The translations under genes were made by a program, and so were the position numbers. Below, one piece after another: positions 8,502-11,220 of a DNA stretch of 11,220 bases. Within the stretch, counting starts at the first letter, position 1; the number at the start of each line of letters is the position of its first letter. This stretch comes from Larix sibirica (taxonomy: Eukaryota > Streptophyta > Pinopsida > Pinales > Pinaceae), in assembly GCA_004151065.3 (NCBI GenBank), contig NWUY0300053334.1:4586-15805 (forward strand), in the 5' to 3' direction. The notes below the pieces were generated by a model that saw only the letters and a program-made list of their open reading frames with translations, was not told the origin of the DNA and did not search any database.

Positions 8502-8853
8502 CGTTGGAACCACAGGTTATTGTGTAACCTCGACTTGTCGAATCAAGGGAGTAAACCATTGAAGGGAGCCAACCACTAACTAACATGTGGATTGACCGCT
8601 TCCACTTTGGATATCATATCCACTTTTTATGGACAATTATGGTCAATTACGATTTATGTGGTCCCATGGTTGTTGGTTTGGCCCATGGTTGAATCCTATT
8701 TATAAATGGTCTTTTAGACCAATCTATTATCATGTTGATTGTGTGAATCACGAAACTTGGCTCATCGTGCTACAGTGAAAAGGTGTCTTTATACACCACC
8801 ATTGTTCGTGGAATCTCTATTTTCTCTTTTGATTTTTATTACTTATTCCAACA
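8502..8853 (+). repeat. 3' LTR
   Basis: The right LTR begins CGTTGGAACC (first base changed from the T of the left LTR) and ends TTCCAACA. It is collinear with the left LTR through the blocks named there, including the TATA-like CTATTTATAA at 8696-8705. The downstream neighbour is Ty3/gypsy coding sequence starting within a few bases of its end. Confidence 0.85.
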
Positions 8854-8854
8854 A

Positions 8855-9198
8855 TTGGCCTTGATTGTAATCCTCTTAGTGCAGAAGCTATGCCACTACA
8901 TATTTCTATGCAAGACTAATGTAATCACAAACTCAAACCCCATGCAGTACATAGTAGGTCGACGCCTTATCAATGGTAAGTTTGTTTAATGGGTTATTAT
9001 TCATTAAGAACTCGACTTAGAGTTTTGATGCCCAAATTAGCAAGGCCTTGGCTCTTGTCAATTTAATTACCAATCTCTTGACTAACACAACGGGACCCAC
9101 TATAAATTATTAGTTTCCTGATGAACACTTGTTTGTACTTTCAACTAAATACCACTAATACAGAGACATCCTCACATATTTCCACACACATAAATTTT
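8855..9198 (+). pseudogene. Ty3/gypsy reverse transcriptase/RNase H end, remnant
   Basis: The first reading frame gives LALIVILLVQKLCHY and then NPMQYIVGRRLINGKF, matching the region where gypsy elements read on from reverse transcriptase into RNase H. A stop follows at 8986-8988. After a frame change near 9020 the reading continues as FDAQISKALALVNLITNL and, after a stop, FPDEHLFVLSTKYH, the usual linker toward integrase. Stops and at least one frameshift make it inactive. The preceding reverse transcriptase, with its catalytic YxDD motif, is absent: the sequence to the left is the LTR of another element. Confidence 0.7.
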
Positions 9199-9775
9199 TT
9201 TCCATCTCTCACGTGACAATAATCATCACATTTGTCACCAACACCCTCATTATCTTCTCATTAGAATAATTCTCTTCGATGAGGTTTTGACACCATCCCA
9301 TGATGGTGTTTAACGCATGATTAGGTCAAGCGTATCCTTAATGATTTTCAATGTGGTGCATGCAGAAACCACTTATTTGGGTTGGCCACCACCTAAAAAA
9401 TATTGTGCATTGATTACTTTTGGCCATCACTCTTCAATGACTGTATTCACACTATCAAAATATATGAAAACTATCAAATTTTATTAAGCAAAACCAAATA
9501 TCCTCCAACTCCTTTGAACCCGTCAGCACTGTTATCCCATTCTAAAATTAGGGGATTGAATTTATGGAATTCCAACCCACATATACCAATGGCCATAATT
9601 ATATCGTTGTCGCAGTCAATTACTTTACCAATTGGGCCAAGGTGATTCCCACCTTCAACAACACTAACGCCATTACCACTAGATTCTTTTTCAACCAGGT
9701 CATCAAACATTTCGGCATACCTAAATAGTTGGTCTCTGGAAATGGAAATCATTTCCAAAATTAGATTTCCAAGAA
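9199..9775 (+). repeat. 577-bp tandem duplication, unit 1 (integrase zinc finger and half core)
   Basis: Unit 1 matches 9776-10352 with 25 mismatches and no insertion or deletion by direct alignment. It encodes linker, zinc-finger region and the first half of the gypsy integrase core. Defects include Tyr in place of both zinc-finger Cys (KIYENYQI, 9457-9480), a stop at 9549 where Trp is usual, Glu at the first catalytic acidic position (9558-9560, normally Asp), a stop at 9726, and Gly at the second catalytic Asp position (9738-9740). A frame change lies between the zinc-finger and core parts. The unit ends abruptly before the last catalytic segment and the second unit begins. Confidence 0.9.
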
Positions 9776-10352
9776 TTTCCATCTCTCACGTGACAATAAT
9801 AATCACATTTGTCACCAACACCCTCATTATCTTCTCATTAGAAGCATTCTCTTCGATGAGGTTTTGACACCATCCCATGATGGTGTTTATCGCATGATGA
9901 GGTCAAGCGTGTCCTTAATGATTTTCGATGTGGTGCATGCAGAAACCACTTATTTGGGTTGGCCACCACCTAAAAAATATTGTGCATTGACTACTTTTGG
10001 CCATCTCTCTTCAATGACTGTATTCACACTATCAAAATATATGAAAACTATCAAATTTTATTGAGCAAAACCAAATATCATCCAACTCCTTTGAACCCGC
10101 CAGCACTGTTATCCCATTCTAAAATTAGGGGATTGACTTTATGGAATTCCAACCCACATATACCAATGGCCATAAGTATATCGTCATCACACTCAATTAC
10201 TTTACCAAGTGGGCCAAGGTGATTGCCACCTTCAACAACACTAGCACCATTGCCACTAGATTCTTTTTCAACCAGGTCATCAAACATTTTGGCATACCTA
10301 AATAGTTGGTCTCTGGAAATGGAAATCATTTCCAAAATTATATTTCCAAGAA
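9776..10352 (+). repeat. 577-bp tandem duplication, unit 2
   Basis: The second unit repeats the same integrase part and runs on into the rest of integrase, so it is the copy in its natural context; homology to unit 1 continues two bases into 10354. It retains Asp at the first catalytic position (10135-10137) where unit 1 has Glu. It shares with unit 1 the zinc-finger Cys to Tyr changes (10034-10057), the stop in the Trp position, the later TAG, and Gly at the second catalytic position (10315-10317). Shared defects must be older than the duplication. Confidence 0.9.
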
Positions 10353-10926
10353 TTGTCTTTCTTGTTGGGATTTACCCATGATTTTTCCACCTCCTACTAA
10401 AGCAAACGGCTAGTTTTAGGTTAAACAAATTCCTCAAGGCCACGCTCCAAAGGACAGTCAACAAGAAAAAGACCAATTGGCATCACATGTTATTCTATGC
10501 ACAATGGGAATATCGAACTTTGGTTAAAACCATCATGTGATTTACTCTCTTTCATCTCATTTATGACGTCGAGGTAGTGCTACCCATCGAGTGTGAGATA
10601 CCCACTCTTCAAACTATCATTGAACTAATCCCTAGAACTCTTGCACTTGAGCAATGCCTGCTCACTTTGGAACATCTCGACGAATAAATTCCCATCTCAC
10701 TACAACAAAACAAGGCCATGTAGAAATGTTCCAAAGCTCATTACAATTGTTAGGTTCACCCTTGCATTTTCAGTGAAGATGAACTTGTCCTCATATTTTA
10801 CACTAAAAATGACCATAGATCATCAAAATATGCCTCACCAAAGGCGCATATGTGCTAGGTTTCCCAGAAGGAAGTCTTCTTGGAAACCCTGTAAATTAGT
10901 TGTACTTGAAGAAATTATATCCCTAA
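10353..10926 (+). pseudogene. Ty3/gypsy integrase C-terminal half, remnant
   Basis: The reading continues from unit 2 with ELSFLLGFTHDFSTSY, then ANG followed by stops at 10411 and 10417 where a Gln and the catalytic Glu region would be expected. After a frame change comes LNKFLKATLQRTVNKKK, then NWHHMLFYAQWEYRT and VLPIECEIPTLQT, typical of plant gypsy integrase beyond the catalytic core. A TGA at 10538 and TAA at 10685 interrupt it. The C-terminal part shows FSEDELVL at about 10770 and, after another shift, KGAYVLGFPEG and LYLKKLYP, ending at a TAA at 10924-10926 that may be the original polyprotein stop. Confidence 0.8.
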
Positions 10927-11220
10927 CCTGGAAAGTCATTTTCAAAAAACATTGAAGATGCACCATTTTATGTTTCTTTTTTTTTATCTTTTTTACATAG
11001 TTTCACAAACACATTTCCCATTTCCTTTTTAGATGACTTCAAGTATAGAGTCTTATGTTGACTTTTTTGACAGTGCAAGTCGTTGGTCAAAGAATATCAC
11101 ATCCACTGGTTAGGCCATCTATACCCCGATGCATGTGTTTTTTTTTCACCAATGGTGCTGTTGATGCCTCGGATATCGTAGCATCAATCAGAAAGGGATT
11201 CTCCCCGAGAGATGGTCCCA
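10927..11220. other. Pyrimidine-rich spacer, no gene
   Basis: Downstream of the integrase end the sequence is rich in T and C runs (for example 10970-10992 and 11139-11148) and has no recognisable domain. In gypsy elements a non-coding spacer separates pol from the right LTR, and this may be part of it. I do not see an LTR start or polypurine tract before the window ends. Confidence 0.4.

Larger units (their letters stand above)
4745..8853 (+). mobile_element. Non-autonomous LTR retroelement, decayed (LARD-like)
   Basis: Two diverged direct repeats (4745-5152 and 8502-8853) flank 3.35 kb of internal sequence. The left repeat is followed at once by TGGTATCAGAGC, a primer binding site matching the 3' end of plant initiator Met tRNA, and the right repeat is preceded by a polypurine tract. 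This is the order of an LTR retroelement on the plus strand. The internal region has no recognisable protease, reverse transcriptase, RNase H or integrase; its one coding remnant (6274-7724) carries a coiled coil and a G-patch domain. The superfamily is open, since both Ty1/copia and several Ty3/gypsy lineages use this primer tRNA. The five bases outside the LTRs (CATAC left, ATTGG right) do not match, so no target-site duplication survives. The LTRs differ at roughly a third of positions, so the insertion is old. Confidence 0.85.
8855..10926 (+). mobile_element. Ty3/gypsy retrotransposon pol fragment, dead
   Basis: Read on the plus strand with several frame changes, this segment follows the order of a plant Ty3/gypsy polyprotein: end of reverse transcriptase/RNase H, linker, integrase zinc finger, integrase core and integrase C-terminus. 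Landmark peptides are VQKLCHY at about 8880, FPDEHLF at about 9117, KILCIDYFWPSLF at about 9402, a GHNYIVVAVNYFTNWAK core segment after 9591, and VLPIECEIP at about 10577. No chromodomain follows the integrase end and no LTR of this element was found. The protease, most of the reverse transcriptase and both ends are missing. An internal 577-bp tandem duplication repeats the linker, zinc finger and half of the core. I suspect a non-chromovirus (Tat-like) lineage, but this is recalled resemblance only. Confidence 0.85.

Noticed and set aside
8783-8989. A 68-codon open frame
   Set aside because: It starts inside the right LTR and reads across the junction into gypsy sequence, so it is a chimaeric accident rather than a gene. 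Only the part after 8855 carries the gypsy match.
9474-9782. Minus-strand open frame, with a twin at 10078-10335
   Set aside because: Both are antisense shadows of the duplicated integrase segment. The plus strand matches integrase; the minus-strand proteins resemble each other only because the DNA is duplicated.
10641-10955. A 104-codon plus-strand open frame
   Set aside because: It lies in a frame that mostly does not match integrase; the integrase C-terminus reads in other frames across the same bases.
1-11220. CRISPR arrays, rRNA, tRNA genes or bacterial operons
   Set aside because: No regular repeat-spacer pattern, no tRNA or rRNA signature, and the gene content and repeats are those of a plant nuclear genome.

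Overview
This window looks like nuclear DNA of a land plant, most likely a flowering plant. The evidence is a first exon of a plant-specific CASP-like membrane protein, an initiator-Met-tRNA type primer binding site next to a long terminal repeat (LTR), and decayed plant-type Ty3/gypsy polyprotein sequence, all in AT-rich intergenic DNA. Nothing bacterial or viral (free-living) was found. The species cannot be named from what is visible.

Layout. (1) 1-1976: no gene I can support; it is unusually rich in the pentamer TGCAG up to about 1090 and would be intron 1 if the CASP-like gene is complete beyond the window. (2) 1977-2197, minus strand: exon 1 of a CASP-like (CASPL5-type) gene with a good phase-2 splice donor; its later exons are not recognisable in the window. 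(3) 2198-4744: AT-rich intergenic DNA with a TTAA microsatellite, a diverged repeat of about 150 bp, a small hairpin, a perfect 44-bp tandem duplication and one ambiguous base (3345). (4) 4745-8853: a 4.1-kb LTR retroelement with diverged LTRs, primer binding site and polypurine tract, but no reverse transcriptase, integrase or protease. Its only recognisable coding content is a broken ORF of about 480 codons carrying a seven-heptad leucine-zipper coiled coil followed by a G-patch domain. (5) 8855-10926: a decayed Ty3/gypsy pol fragment reading from the end of RNase H through the integrase C-terminus. It contains a 577-bp tandem duplication spanning the integrase zinc-finger and core segments. 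(6) 10927-11220: pyrimidine-rich sequence without a supportable gene.

The only piece that may still be functional is the CASP-like exon. Both retroelement regions are dead: the pol fragment has lost integrase zinc ligands and catalytic residues, and the G-patch ORF has many stops. Nearly all of those stops are TAG or TAA where CAG or CAA (Gln) would fit, the pattern expected from cytosine deamination in methylated, silenced DNA. The most interesting item is the leucine-zipper plus G-patch ORF inside a non-autonomous LTR element: either an unusual element-encoded protein or a captured host gene fragment.
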